The notes under the pieces were generated by a model that ran no database searches, was not told where the DNA came from, and saw only the letters and a program-made list of their open reading frames with translations. From CANLBN01 sp034111645 (GTDB lineage: Bacteria; Pseudomonadota; Gammaproteobacteria; Pseudomonadales; Cellvibrionaceae), in assembly GCA_034111645.1 (NCBI GenBank), contig JAWUWW010000020.1, forward strand, positions 1-64,000: DNA of 64,000 nucleotides, read 5' to 3'. The translations under genes were made by a program, and so were the position numbers. This document shows, piece by piece, positions 8,465 through 18,383 of this stretch (position 1 is the stretch's first letter; every line of letters begins with the position of its first letter).

Positions 8465-10216
8465 ATGTCACAATTCATCAATCAATTTCGAAATCGCTTA
8501 TCTTATATTGATGCGCTTCCGCAGCTAACAATCTTAGGTGCGATTATCGGTTGTGTTGCCGGCTTACTGATTGTTGTTTTTCGCTACACGATAGAAACAT
8601 CACTCAATTATTTATTACCTACCAGCAATGATAATTTTGAAGGCTTGTCGCCTGTATGGCAATTTGCCCTCCCTGTTATTGGCGCTTTAATTATTGGCAC
8701 AGGCTTTCATTTTTTAGACAGCAAACATCGCCATGTTAGCATTGGCCACGTTTTAGAACGTCTTCATAATTATGAAGGACGTATGCCCGCTATTAATTTA
8801 TTGGTTCAATTTATTGGCGGCATTATTAGTTTGGTTTGTGGTCATTCAGTTGGCCGTGAAGGGCCAGCGATACATATAGGTGCCAGCATTAGCAGCCTTA
8901 TGGGACAATGGCTAAAGCTGCCTAACAATAGTTTAGGAACTTTAATCGGCTGTGGTGTTGCTGCAGCAATTGCCGCTTCATTCAACACTCCTATCGCGGG
9001 CGTTATTTTTGCAATGGAAGTTGTTTTAATGAGCTATACCATCATTGGCTTTATACCCATAATGATGGTATCAGTTTGTGGAGCATTAGTAGCGCGTGCA
9101 GCCTTTGGTAATGAGGTTTTTTTAAGCATCGATACGACCGCATTAAATGGCTTGATAGAAATGCCTTTTATGATTATTGCCGGTCTTATTATCGCTTTGT
9201 TCGCAAGCGCTTATGTGAAATTACAACTTAACTTTAATCGCTTTAACCACTTCCCCATCTTTGCTCGAATAATGGCTGCAGGATTACTGACTGGCTTTGT
9301 TGCACTATTTTTTCCGCAAATACTTGGTCTTGGTTATGACACAATTAACTTAACCCTTGAAGGCAAGATTGGCGTCGGCTTTTTAATAGCCCTTGCTGTA
9401 GCAAAAATTCTAGTCACTAGCTTTAGTATTACGATGGGCGTACCGGGTGGCATCATCGGACCGCAATTATTTATTGGCGCATGTATTGGAGGGTCGATTG
9501 GGATCATTGGCCATTACTTGTTTCCAGATGATATTAATAATGATGGCATTTACGTCTTACTTGGCATGGCTGCAATGATGGGGGCTGTATTAAATGCACC
9601 ATTAGCAGCATTAATGGCAGTATTAGAAATGACTTATAGCCCTGGGGTTATTTTTCCGAGTATGTTAATTATTGTTGTCGCTTGTGTTTTAACCCGATAT
9701 TTATGCAAGTGTGATGGTATTTTTGTTGCACAACTCAGACTTAAAGGCACCCATTTAAATATTAGCCCCATCAAACAGATACTTGGGGCTATTGGTGTCC
9801 GCAGCGCTATGAAAACAACATTTGTTGAGAGCGAATCAAAAATCTCTGTTGAAGTTGCCAATGAGTTGTTATCAACAAATTCTTTATGGATAATAATTAA
9901 AGCAAATGAAGGTTTATTGTTGCTTAGAGCGGCTGATTTAGCGCTCGAATTAGAAGCCTTAAAAGAGAGTTCTAACGTAAAAAAGGATAGTATTACAATA
10001 GAGAATAATGTGACTGTTATAGATTTACTTGAAATACCGGCACATCGCTTTAATATATTACCCATACCAGAGCTTGCCAGCTTATTTGAAGCTAAACAGC
10101 TATTGGACAGCAATCCGGGTTACGCACTATTTGTGGTCCCTCAAATACAATCGACTCAAGAGCAAAGAAAATTAGGTATTATCACACAGGACACAATCAA
10201 CAATTACTATATATAA
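8465..10216 (+). CDS. ClC-family chloride channel/transporter with CBS-like tail
   Basis: Inner-membrane anion channel or Cl-/H+ exchanger. About ten membrane helices fill residues 20-420. The second selectivity motif is intact (GREGPAIHIG; E132 is the gating glutamate that goes with exchange activity) and so is GVPGGIIGPQLFIGA, near 327. The first motif, usually GSGIP, is replaced by EGRMP at about 104-108, which may alter ion selectivity. Residues 450-583 form a degenerate pair of CBS domains, an arrangement uncommon in E. coli ClcA but known in other bacterial ClCs. It is followed by hemJ after 50 bases. Confidence 0.9.
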   Translation: MSQFINQFRNRLSYIDALPQLTILGAIIGCVAGLLIVVFRYTIETSLNYLLPTSNDNFEGLSPVWQFALPVIGALIIGTGFHFLDSKHRHVSIGHVLERLHNYEGRMPAINLLVQFIGGIISLVCGHSVGREGPAIHIGASISSLMGQWLKLPNNSLGTLIGCGVAAAIAASFNTPIAGVIFAMEVVLMSYTIIGFIPIMMVSVCGALVARAAFGNEVFLSIDTTALNGLIEMPFMIIAGLIIALFASAYVKLQLNFNRFNHFPIFARIMAAGLLTGFVALFFPQILGLGYDTINLTLEGKIGVGFLIALAVAKILVTSFSITMGVPGGIIGPQLFIGACIGGSIGIIGHYLFPDDINNDGIYVLLGMAAMMGAVLNAPLAALMAVLEMTYSPGVIFPSMLIIVVACVLTRYLCKCDGIFVAQLRLKGTHLNISPIKQILGAIGVRSAMKTTFVESESKISVEVANELLSTNSLWIIIKANEGLLLLRAADLALELEALKESSNVKKDSITIENNVTVIDLLEIPAHRFNILPIPELASLFEAKQLLDSNPGYALFVVPQIQSTQEQRKLGIITQDTINNYYI

Positions 10217-10266
10217 TCGACACGTTAACAAATTTTCTTATCTCCTAAATTATTTAAGGCTCATCG

Positions 10267-10686
10267 ATGCTGTGGATTAAATCTTTTCATATTATTGCCG
10301 TTTTTTGCTGGTTTGCTGTTTTATTTTATTTACCGCGTTTGTTTGTGTATCACTCAATGAGTGAAGATAAAATAAGTAATGATCGCTTTATAATTATGGA
10401 AAGAAAATTACTTCGTGGTATTGGAACACCATCAATGATAGCAACCATCATTTTAGGATTTTGGATTGCAACTTACGCTGATTACTATTCTCAGACATGG
10501 TTTCAAATAAAAATACTGTTGGTAGCTATACTCGTTGTCTATCATTTTTGGTGTGCAAAGATATGGAAAGAATTTCGTGACGATAATAATAAGCGTAGCC
10601 ATATTTTTTATCGTTGGTTTAATGAAGTTCCCGTTGTATTTTTGATTGCAATCGTATGCTTGGTTATTGTAAAACCGATTTTTTAA
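10267..10686 (+). CDS. hemJ: HemJ-type protoporphyrinogen IX oxidase
   Basis: Membrane enzyme that oxidises protoporphyrinogen IX to protoporphyrin IX late in haem synthesis. The 139-residue protein has four hydrophobic helices. The two residues known to be essential in this family are visible: a histidine in the first helix (SFHIIAVFCWFAVLFYLPR) and a lysine in WFQIKILL. It precedes hemL, another haem gene, by 113 bases on the same strand, which supports the call. Confidence 0.92.
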   Translation: MLWIKSFHIIAVFCWFAVLFYLPRLFVYHSMSEDKISNDRFIIMERKLLRGIGTPSMIATIILGFWIATYADYYSQTWFQIKILLVAILVVYHFWCAKIWKEFRDDNNKRSHIFYRWFNEVPVVFLIAIVCLVIVKPIF

Positions 10687-10799
10687 TTTTTATCGATTTT
10701 TTGTCATGCAATAATGACTTTTAGAATTGCACAAAATAATTTAAAAATATTACACTCATCTATAATTTAATTTTCATTTTATAAAGGTTTTTTATATCA

Positions 10800-12107
10800 A
10801 TGTCACATTCAACATCGCGCTCTCAAGCTTTATTTGCCAACGCCCAAAAAGTTATTCCTGGCGGCGTTAATTCACCGGTCAGAGCTTTTAAAGCGGTCGG
10901 TGGCACCCCTATTTTTATGAAGCGCGCAAAAGGTGCATATATTTATGATGAAGACGACACCCGCTATATAGATTATGTTTTATCTTGGGGCCCAATGATC
11001 TTGGGGCATGCTAATGATGACGTCATTAAAGCAGTCACCGAAAAAGCTAAAGATGGACTCAGCTTTGGTGCTCCGACCGAACTCGAGACAACACTTGCCG
11101 AGGAGGTTTGTAAAATTATACCTAATATGGATCAAATCCGTTTTGTAAGCTCTGGAACAGAGGCTACCATGAGCGCTATTAGGCTTGCGCGTGGATATAC
11201 TGGGCGCGATAAGATTGTCAAATTTGAAGGCTGCTATCACGGACACTCAGATTCTTTATTAGTAAAAGCAGGATCTGGCGCATTAACACTGGGTATCCCT
11301 AGCTCGCCGGGTGTTCCCAAGGCGTTGGCGGATTACACCATCACTCTCAGCTACAACGATATTGCACAGGTTGAAACTTTATTTGCTGACATTGGTGATG
11401 AAATCGCCTGTATTATTGTAGAGCCTGTTGTCGGCAATATGAATTGCATTCCTCCGGTTGATGGCTTTTTACAAACTCTGCGTAAAGTTTGTGACGAGCA
11501 CAATAGTTTATTAATTTTTGATGAAGTGATGACAGGGTTTCGTGTACATCCAAATGGTGCACAAGCTCAATATAATGTAGATGCTGACATTATTACCTTA
11601 GGTAAAGTAATCGGAGGCGGCATGCCTGTTGGTGCTTTTGGAGGCAAAGCTAACATCATGAATCAAATTGCACCACTTGGACCAATATATCAAGCGGGCA
11701 CGCTTTCAGGCAATCCAGTTGCAATGGCGGCAGGATTAGCTAATCTAGAGGGCTTAAAAAAAGAGGGCTTTTACAAGTCGCTATTTGAAACCACAACTGC
11801 ATTAGTGACAGGTCTGCAAGCAAGAGCAGATGCGGCAGGCATTCCGTTTACAACGAATCATGTAGGCTCTATGTTTGGTTTTTTCTTCCTAAAAGATAAT
11901 CACAATGTTCAAACGGTTACAAATTACCAACAAGTAATGGATTGTAATATTGAGCGTTTTAATCAGTTCTTTCATTTAATGCTTGATGAAGGAATTTATT
12001 TTGCTCCCGCCTCTTATGAGGCAGGCTTTACATCTATTGCACATAGCAAAGCAGATATTCAAGCTACACTCGATGCCGCTGAAAAAGTATTTTCGATTCT
12101 AAAATAA
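10800..12107 (+). CDS. hemL: Glutamate-1-semialdehyde 2,1-aminomutase
   Basis: PLP enzyme that converts glutamate-1-semialdehyde to 5-aminolevulinate, the C5 route to haem. The PLP lysine is K269 in TLGKVIGGGMP, preceded by the aspartate of LLIFDEVMTGFR. The N-terminus (PGGVNSPVRAF) and SSGTEATMSAIRLARG are typical. Length 435 is normal. The ribosome site is weak: AAAGG lies about 12 bases before the ATG. It is co-directional with hemJ. Confidence 0.97.
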   Translation: MSHSTSRSQALFANAQKVIPGGVNSPVRAFKAVGGTPIFMKRAKGAYIYDEDDTRYIDYVLSWGPMILGHANDDVIKAVTEKAKDGLSFGAPTELETTLAEEVCKIIPNMDQIRFVSSGTEATMSAIRLARGYTGRDKIVKFEGCYHGHSDSLLVKAGSGALTLGIPSSPGVPKALADYTITLSYNDIAQVETLFADIGDEIACIIVEPVVGNMNCIPPVDGFLQTLRKVCDEHNSLLIFDEVMTGFRVHPNGAQAQYNVDADIITLGKVIGGGMPVGAFGGKANIMNQIAPLGPIYQAGTLSGNPVAMAAGLANLEGLKKEGFYKSLFETTTALVTGLQARADAAGIPFTTNHVGSMFGFFFLKDNHNVQTVTNYQQVMDCNIERFNQFFHLMLDEGIYFAPASYEAGFTSIAHSKADIQATLDAAEKVFSILK

Positions 12108-12172
12108 AATAGACCAACGCTTATAGTTTGATGGAAAATATTAAAGCATTATAGATAGAGACAAAGAAAATA

Positions 12173-13063
12173 ATGACGACACTTATCCTTCCTAGCCCTC
12201 TTGTAAGCACACAGTGGTTAGCTGAAAATATTGATCACAAAAATCTTGTCATACTTGATGCTAGTGCACATATGCCAGGGGTGCCCCGCAATGCCTTTGT
12301 CGAGTGGCAAAAGCAATGCATAGCCAATGCCCGTTTTTTTGATTTCAATCATAAATTAGCTGACAGCACATCAGAACTACCCCATATGTTACCATCTGAA
12401 AAAGTGTTTACAGAAGAAGTTAGACAGTTGGGCATCAATCAAGATAGTGCTATCGTAATTTACGATAGCACCGGAATATTTTCTGCTCCACGCGCTTGGT
12501 GGATGCTGACCACTATGGGACACCAGCAATGTGCTGTGCTCGATGGCGGGCTACCCCTTTGGTTAGCAGAAGGTCGTGAAACTAAACAGGGGGAAATAAA
12601 AACAGATGAGTTAAACTCTAACGAGCCTGCATCTGCAGTTTATGGTAATTTTACTGCGCGAATTAAAAAACAAAATGTAAAAAGTGCCGCCGACATAAAT
12701 GCATCAATAAATCAAAGTAACATTTGTATTTTAGATGCGCGCTCTAAAGCACGCTTCGATGGAGCTGCAAAAGAGCCGAGAGCAGGGCTTATAAGTGGAC
12801 ATATTCCATCATCTAAAAACTTACCCTTTGACCAACTCTTGAACAATGGAAAATTTAAACCTTTAGGTGATCTTGAATTATTGATCAGTGACAAAATAAA
12901 TAATGATCAACATCTCTACGCCACATGTGGCAGCGGTATAACGGCCTGCGTTATTGCTTTTGCCGCTCACCTGATAGGTATAAAAAACATTGCCGTCTAT
13001 GATGGCTCTTGGTGTGAATGGGGCGATCCTAAATATCACCTACCAATCGATACCAATTTATAA
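12173..13063 (+). CDS. sseA: 3-mercaptopyruvate sulfurtransferase
   Basis: Two-domain rhodanese that moves sulfur from 3-mercaptopyruvate to thiols or cyanide. The N-terminal domain (about 10-140) is inactive. The C-terminal domain (about 165-290) carries the catalytic cysteine C252 in the loop CGSGITA, which matches the mercaptopyruvate form (CG[ST]GVT) rather than thiosulfate sulfurtransferase. HMPGVPRN is replaced here by HMPGVPRNAF within the usual conserved block. Length 296 is normal. It follows hemL by 65 bases on the same strand. Confidence 0.9.
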   Translation: MTTLILPSPLVSTQWLAENIDHKNLVILDASAHMPGVPRNAFVEWQKQCIANARFFDFNHKLADSTSELPHMLPSEKVFTEEVRQLGINQDSAIVIYDSTGIFSAPRAWWMLTTMGHQQCAVLDGGLPLWLAEGRETKQGEIKTDELNSNEPASAVYGNFTARIKKQNVKSAADINASINQSNICILDARSKARFDGAAKEPRAGLISGHIPSSKNLPFDQLLNNGKFKPLGDLELLISDKINNDQHLYATCGSGITACVIAFAAHLIGIKNIAVYDGSWCEWGDPKYHLPIDTNL

Positions 13064-13264
13064 TAGCAAGCGATAATACTCAATCCCATCATTAGTAATA
13101 TTGACGAATCTGCTAAATACTTTTTTGATTAGAATCTGCTATATTTTAGCGATATAATATTTTATAGAAATCTGCAAATATCTAACAGAAAATTAACACA
13201 AGAAATATCAGCGCCTTCATATAAAACCAACATCAATATATATACAAACACATAGGATAACGTA

Positions 13265-13639
13265 ATGATAAATCCAATCATTATTAACAACGACGAATCT
13301 GATGAATATTTTTTTGAGGAGGGCTGTTATATTTTAGAACTTTCAAATTCTGACAAAGATCCGAATACCTCTATTGCTCGTGCACGCCTAGCGCCAAACA
13401 CAAAAACAAAACTACACCGACTTAATAAAACTATAGAACGTTATATAATTTTGCAAGGTGAAGGTGAAGTAATATTAGGTAATTCACAAATGAATTTACT
13501 AACTCAACATGTAAAGCCAAATGATGTAGTTATTATTCCAGAAAATTACCCCCAAGCCATTAGCAATATAGGCAAAATAGATTTAATTTTTTTAGTGATT
13601 TGCACACCAAGATTTTTAGAGAAGAACTATAGCGAGTAA
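13265..13639 (+). CDS. Small cupin-domain protein
   Basis: Single-domain cupin of 124 residues. The first cupin motif is recognisable around TKLHRLNKTIERYIILQGEGEV and the second as VKPNDVVIIPENYPQAISN. The first motif keeps one histidine and the glutamate, but the second lacks the usual histidine, so metal binding may be weak or absent. A good ribosome site (AGGA, seven bases upstream) supports the start. Substrate unknown. Confidence 0.78.
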   Translation: MINPIIINNDESDEYFFEEGCYILELSNSDKDPNTSIARARLAPNTKTKLHRLNKTIERYIILQGEGEVILGNSQMNLLTQHVKPNDVVIIPENYPQAISNIGKIDLIFLVICTPRFLEKNYSE

Positions 13640-13799
13640 ACTTTTTGTTAAAATGACTCTCGTTGATAATTGGTCACCTTAGTTTTATCAGTTAATATCT
13701 AAAGTATATTCCTAATATTTTTTCTATAATATAAATGAAAATTTGATCTAGTAGCTGAATTGATGAATACCTTCACCCTTAATAAAGCCTTCCAAACTA

Positions 13800-14385
13800 A
13801 TGGATAAGTCAGCTCTTAGAAATAGTTACTTATTAATGCGACATGGCGAAAGTGAGGCTAATGAGAAGGGTATTATTGTAAGTGATCCTAAAAATGGTTG
13901 CGATCGCTTTGGGCTTACTTCACATGGCCGTAGCCAAGTTTTAGCTTTTGTTCAAAAGCTCTGCGGAAAGCCTATAACTAAAATTGTATGCTCCGACTTC
14001 TTACGAACTTTGCAAACAGCAAAAATAGTTACAGAAATTTTGAACTTACCTCAAGCTGAGCTAGAAAAGGGTCTTCGAGAACGTTTTTTTGGGAGCAAGG
14101 AAGGCATGTCTGCGAAGCACTATCAAAAAAATCTGTCAGTATGACGAAATCAATGAACAGGCCGATTATGGTGTAGAGAAACCTGAGTCAGTCCTTCAAC
14201 GAAGCCTGAAGGTTCTTGAAAGGCTAGAGCAACAAAATCAACATCAAGTTATATTACTAGTTTCCCACGGAGACACTCTTCAAATTTTGAGAACTGCTTT
14301 TGCTAACATATCACCACAGAAACACCGTTCTTTGCCTCATCACCAAACGGCAGAAATAAAACATTTGGTTTCTCGAAATGTATAG
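13800..14385 (+). pseudogene. Histidine phosphatase family gene, frameshifted
   Basis: Phosphoglycerate-mutase-like phosphatase broken by one base. The first part (from 13800) carries the catalytic LLMRHGESEAN and SDFLRTLQTA. Its frame stops at 14142-14144. The second part, one base out of phase, carries the other active-site histidine (LLVSHGDTLQIL) and ends at 14385. The two meet at a run of seven A (14125-14131). Removing one A gives a continuous HYQKICQYDEINEQ and a 194-residue protein of normal size. It could be a true frameshift, a slippery expression switch, or a sequencing error. Substrate unknown. Confidence 0.8.
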
Positions 14386-14485
14386 ACTTTATTAGCTATC
14401 TCAGAATATAAGTAACTTAACGAGAAATTATTAGATTCGAGTAATCATGCAACTTTGAGTGTAAGATTAAATATCTGCAGGCGAA

Positions 14486-14829
14486 TTAAACTTTCTTAAG
14501 AATATTTAATACGCTTGGGTCACGCCTTAGATCTATAATTTCTGCAAGTTCTTCGATTGATAAGCCTTTATCATTTAAATATTCAACCATCTTATCTAGC
14601 CCTGAATTAACGATCATCATAGCTTTTGTTTCAGCGACCTCATAGACAATCGAATTAATAATCTCTAATAAGTCATCTTTAACTATAAAATTTACTAAAG
14701 ACTCTTTACTGACACTTTTTTATCAATATTGATATTATTATTTTCAATTAGTGTATTGATGTCGTTTATTAAAATCAAATTATCAAGTGATGACGAAGAT
14801 CTACCATAAATATCTTTACTAGCATCCAT
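14486..14829 (-). pseudogene. Unrecognised small gene, frameshifted
   Basis: Reading on the minus strand from ATG at 14827-14829, the frame gives MDASKDIYGRSSSSLDNLIL and runs to ENNNINIDKK, then stops early. A second frame continues KESLVNFIVKDDLLEIINS, then YEVAETKAMMIVNSGLDKM, and ends RRDPSVLNILKKV at 14486. The shift falls at six T on the plus strand (14716-14721); adding one base gives one 114-residue protein rich in Leu/Ile and Asp/Glu. No family recognised. It lies in the 583-base gap before lipA, which otherwise shows nothing. Confidence 0.55.
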
Positions 14830-14968
14830 GCTATTTTCGCCCTATTTATAAATATTAAAAATTTTACGATAAATAAAGTTTTGACTACTAACAAGATACA
14901 CTATTTCTCAAGCAAAATGTTTAATCAAAACTAAAACAACCCTTTATGAATGCTATTTTACTTAGCTA

Positions 14969-15952
14969 TTATTTAACAACTCCACCATGAGCTTGCTTAT
15001 CTGCGTGATAAGAAGAGCGTACTAGAGGACCGCAAGCTGCTCGCTCAAAGCCTATCTCGTCTGCCAAAGACTTATACTCTTGAAATTCTTGTGGCGTCAC
15101 ATAGCGTGCCACAGGCAAATGATCTTTAGAGGGCTGAAGATATTGGCCGATGGTTAGCATATCTATATTATGCTCACGCATATCACGCATTACCTCAAAT
15201 ATTTCTTCTTTGGTTTCTCCAAGGCCCACCATTAATCCTGATTTGGTTAAAACATCTGGACGAAGTTGCTTATATTTTTTAAGTAGATCTAACGACCATT
15301 GATAGTTAGCACCTGGTCGAGCCTCACGGTAAAGCCGTGGCACGGTCTCTAGATTATGATTAAATACATCAGGTGCTTCAGCAGCAAAAATATCAAGCGC
15401 GATATCCATTCGTCCTCTAAAGTCAGGGGTTAGTATTTCCACCTCGAGACTTGGAGAGTGAATACGAGATTCACGGATACAATCTGCAAAATGCTGGGCA
15501 CCGCCATCGCGAAGGTCATCGCGATCTACTGAGGTAATAACGACATATTTAAGGCCCATTTCCGCAATAGCTTCTGCTAGATGCTTTGGTTCATTGTCAT
15601 TTAAAGGATTTGGCTTGCCATGACCTACATCGCAAAATGGGCAGCGGCGCGTACAAATGTCACCCATAATCATAAATGTCGCAGTGCCACCCGAGAAACA
15701 TTCACTCAAATTAGGACAAGAAGCTTCCTCGCACACACTGGATAGGCCGTTTTTACGCAATATTTTTTTTATGTGCTCAACCTCTGCAGAGGCAGTAGGA
15801 ATGCGCACGCGAATCCAATCTGGCTTACGCAGAGTTTGGTCTGTGGCAATTACCTTAACGGGAATACGCTCCACCTTATCAGCATCACGCAGTTTTTCAC
15901 CTTGAATATGACGCGTTGTTCGTTTTACAGGTGATGTTGGTAGTTCTGTCAT
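14969..15952 (-). CDS. lipA: Lipoyl synthase
   Basis: Radical-SAM enzyme that inserts two sulfurs into protein-bound octanoyl groups to make lipoate. Both [4Fe-4S] sets are visible: the auxiliary cluster C74, C79, C85 (CEEASCPNLSEC) and the SAM cluster C100, C104, C107 (CTRRCPFC). The C-terminal serine ligand block (GPLVRSSYHAD) is present. Length 327 is normal. It is the last gene of a long minus-strand cluster and acts after LipB, encoded 156 bases upstream. Confidence 0.98.
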   Translation of the reverse strand: MTELPTSPVKRTTRHIQGEKLRDADKVERIPVKVIATDQTLRKPDWIRVRIPTASAEVEHIKKILRKNGLSSVCEEASCPNLSECFSGGTATFMIMGDICTRRCPFCDVGHGKPNPLNDNEPKHLAEAIAEMGLKYVVITSVDRDDLRDGGAQHFADCIRESRIHSPSLEVEILTPDFRGRMDIALDIFAAEAPDVFNHNLETVPRLYREARPGANYQWSLDLLKKYKQLRPDVLTKSGLMVGLGETKEEIFEVMRDMREHNIDMLTIGQYLQPSKDHLPVARYVTPQEFQEYKSLADEIGFERAACGPLVRSSYHADKQAHGGVVK

Positions 15953-16108
15953 AGTACTCTCGTAACTTAATTTTTTAGCAAATAATCAATGAATTATGGA
16001 TACAAAATAATGTTTCATATTTTGCTTTGTCATTTTCGTGGTATTAGTGTGGAATACTAAATTTATACGTTTAATTCAAATTTACATCTCATTTATAAAC
16101 ATAACTCT

Positions 16109-16741
16109 TTATACACACAGCTTAGATGTCATCAAATCAACTAATACTGTTTCAACTTCATTATAGTCAATTTCTCTCCCAATGACGCAATCACTCAACT
16201 GAGTCATGCGTAAGCCTGTGTAACCACAAGGGTTAATTAACTTAAACGGCGATAAATCCATATCGACATTAATACTCATTCCATGAAAACAACAACCCTT
16301 TCTTACTCGTAAACCTAGAGATGCTATTTTATCATCTCGACCATCTTGGTGAATATAAACACCGGGAGCATCTGCTTTTGCAAAAGCAAGCACACCAAAA
16401 TGAGCCATTAAATCAACAGCAACCTGCTCAAGCAAAGTTACCATCGCTCGTACACCGAGGTTGCGTCTACGTAGATCTATCAATGGATAAAGGACAAGCT
16501 GTCCAGGGCCATGGTAAGTGACTTGGCCGCCACGATCTGATTGTATAATGGGAATCGAGCCAGGATTAAGTAGGTGATCAGCTTTTCCGGCTTGTCCTTG
16601 CGTAAAAACAGGATTGTGCTGGACTAGCCATAGCTGGTCTTTAGTATCGCGAGAACGATTATCAGTAAAGTCTGACATTGAGCGCCAAACAGTTTGATAG
16701 TCTTGTAAGCCTAGATTAAATACATCAATATCTAGCTGCAT
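16109..16741 (-). CDS. lipB: Octanoyl-[ACP]:protein N-octanoyltransferase
   Basis: Moves octanoate from acyl carrier protein to lipoyl domains, giving LipA its substrate. The catalytic pair is present: K138 (DDKIASLGLRV) and C172 (NPCGYTGLRMTQL). The RGGQVTYHGPGQLV motif is intact. Length 210 is normal. The ATG shares one base with the stop of ybeD (TAATG), suggesting coupled translation. Confidence 0.97.
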   Translation of the reverse strand: MQLDIDVFNLGLQDYQTVWRSMSDFTDNRSRDTKDQLWLVQHNPVFTQGQAGKADHLLNPGSIPIIQSDRGGQVTYHGPGQLVLYPLIDLRRRNLGVRAMVTLLEQVAVDLMAHFGVLAFAKADAPGVYIHQDGRDDKIASLGLRVRKGCCFHGMSINVDMDLSPFKLINPCGYTGLRMTQLSDCVIGREIDYNEVETVLVDLMTSKLCV

Positions 16742-17013
16742 TACAAAACCATTTTAATCGCACTATGAGCAATTAATGTTTGATGATAAGCGCTAAGCTG
16801 ATCGTGACCGGTGGCAGTGATAAATAAAGTGATAGAGTGAAATTTACCCTTACTACTTTGCCTAATGTTTATATTCTCTCGGCTGAATCCGGGTGAAAAT
16901 TGCTCGGTAACCTCTAAAACAAAATCAATCATTGATTGATTAGCATCACCCATTATTTTTATGACGTAATCGTCACAAGGAAATTCGATCTTAGGTGGCT
17001 CTTGCTGACTCAC
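16741..17013 (-). CDS. ybeD: YbeD/DUF493 family protein
   Basis: Small ferredoxin-like (ACT-like) alpha-beta protein of 90 residues, in the position YbeD always holds between dacA and lipB. PPKIEFPCDDYVIKIMG and the C-terminal YHQTLIAHSAIKMVL are the family hallmarks. Its role is not established; it may be regulatory for the lipoate genes next to it. It overlaps lipB by one base. Confidence 0.92.
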   Translation of the reverse strand: MSQQEPPKIEFPCDDYVIKIMGDANQSMIDFVLEVTEQFSPGFSRENINIRQSSKGKFHSITLFITATGHDQLSAYHQTLIAHSAIKMVL

Positions 17014-17048
17014 GACTTATGACCTACTTTTTGTCTAAATTAAATAAT

Positions 17049-18239
17049 TTATTCCGCTGTAAATCGGTAGAAAAATAGTGCAACAGCATCATAGATGCGG
17101 CTAAATAATCCTGCCTCCTCGACTGCTTTAAGCGATACTAAAGGTGCATTAAGTATTTCTTCACCTTCGAGGGTGATGATAATGCTGCCTAGTTCTTGAT
17201 TAATGCTAACAGGTGCTTCGATGATATTATCGACACTAGCTTTAGCAACTAAATTATCCTCTGATCCTCGGGGAACGGTTAGATATATATCTTGTGTCAC
17301 TCCCAGATCAATAGAATCAAGTTTTCCTTTCCATACCCGAGCGTTTGAAACTGTTGCATTTTTTTCGTAAAGTTTGTGAGTATGATAATAGCGAAACCCA
17401 TATGCCAATAATTTTTGTGTCTCTTGGGCTCTCGCGTTATCTGAACCAGTACCCATTACAACTGAGATTAAACGCATCCCTTCTTTTTCTGATGATGCAA
17501 CTAAACAATAACCAGCTTCTTCAGTATGACCGGTTTTAACACCATCAATAGTCTTATCACGGAATAATAACTTATTCCGGTTAGGCTGATTAATACCATT
17601 ATAACTAAAGTATTTTTCGGAGTAATAATTGTAACTTTTTGGAAACTCTGTAATTAATGCTTTTGTTAATATTGCTATATCCCTTGGGCTCGAATGATGT
17701 CCTTCTTCTGGCCAGCCAGTAGCATTCTTAAAACGCGTATTAGTCAATCCTAATAAATCAGCTTGCTGGTTCATTACATCGACAAAAGCACTCTCGCTAC
17801 CAGCCACATGCTCTGCTAATGCTATAGTTGCATCGTTACCCGATTGAATAATCATTCCGCGGATAAGATCAATCACCGGAACTTGCGTGCCCTCGCGGAC
17901 AAACATTTTAGAACCGCCTTTTTTCCAAGCTTGAACACTTATGTTCACTTTGTCGTTAAGATTAATTGTCCCGCGCTCAATCTCGGACGAAACAATATAG
18001 CTTGTCATTAATTTAGTGATACTCGCGGGAGGTAATGCCTCATCAGCATTTTTTTCAGCTAAAACTCGACCTGAATTTGCATCTATCAATAAATAAGCTG
18101 TTGCTGATAACTGGGGGGGCGCTGGGATTATAATTTGACGAGAATTTTCTTCTGAATAAGCATTAGCAGGAAGAAAGACAAATGTTGACAGATTGAGCAA
18201 AATTAAAAAACACTTAAACATAAGAGTACTAGCGACCAT
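17049..18239 (-). CDS. dacA: D-alanyl-D-alanine carboxypeptidase (PBP5/6 type)
   Basis: Low-molecular-weight penicillin-binding protein that trims the terminal D-Ala of peptidoglycan pentapeptides. A signal peptide covers about residues 1-28 (MFKCFLILLNLSTFVFLPANAYS). The three active-site motifs are S73-ITK, S133-GN and K235-TG. A C-terminal PBP5 domain (about 285-375) ends in an amphipathic helix (FSRIYDAVALFFYRF) that anchors it to the inner membrane. Length 396 is normal. It stands between rlpA and ybeD. Confidence 0.97.
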   Translation of the reverse strand: MVASTLMFKCFLILLNLSTFVFLPANAYSEENSRQIIIPAPPQLSATAYLLIDANSGRVLAEKNADEALPPASITKLMTSYIVSSEIERGTINLNDKVNISVQAWKKGGSKMFVREGTQVPVIDLIRGMIIQSGNDATIALAEHVAGSESAFVDVMNQQADLLGLTNTRFKNATGWPEEGHHSSPRDIAILTKALITEFPKSYNYYSEKYFSYNGINQPNRNKLLFRDKTIDGVKTGHTEEAGYCLVASSEKEGMRLISVVMGTGSDNARAQETQKLLAYGFRYYHTHKLYEKNATVSNARVWKGKLDSIDLGVTQDIYLTVPRGSEDNLVAKASVDNIIEAPVSINQELGSIIITLEGEEILNAPLVSLKAVEEAGLFSRIYDAVALFFYRFTAE

Positions 18240-18383
18240 TTATTTATCAGATTAGATAATAATTGTAACACAACTATTATCTGCGATTGAGCGCTAAAAC
18301 ACATTAGAATAAGATATATTGATTGTATTAAAAAGAAGGCAAGTCGTTTAAAAAATATTATTCTAAGATTATTACTTTAAAAC

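Noticed and set aside
9634..10113. 159-codon minus-strand frame within the ClC gene
   Set aside because: It lies wholly inside a well-supported gene and encodes no recognisable domain.
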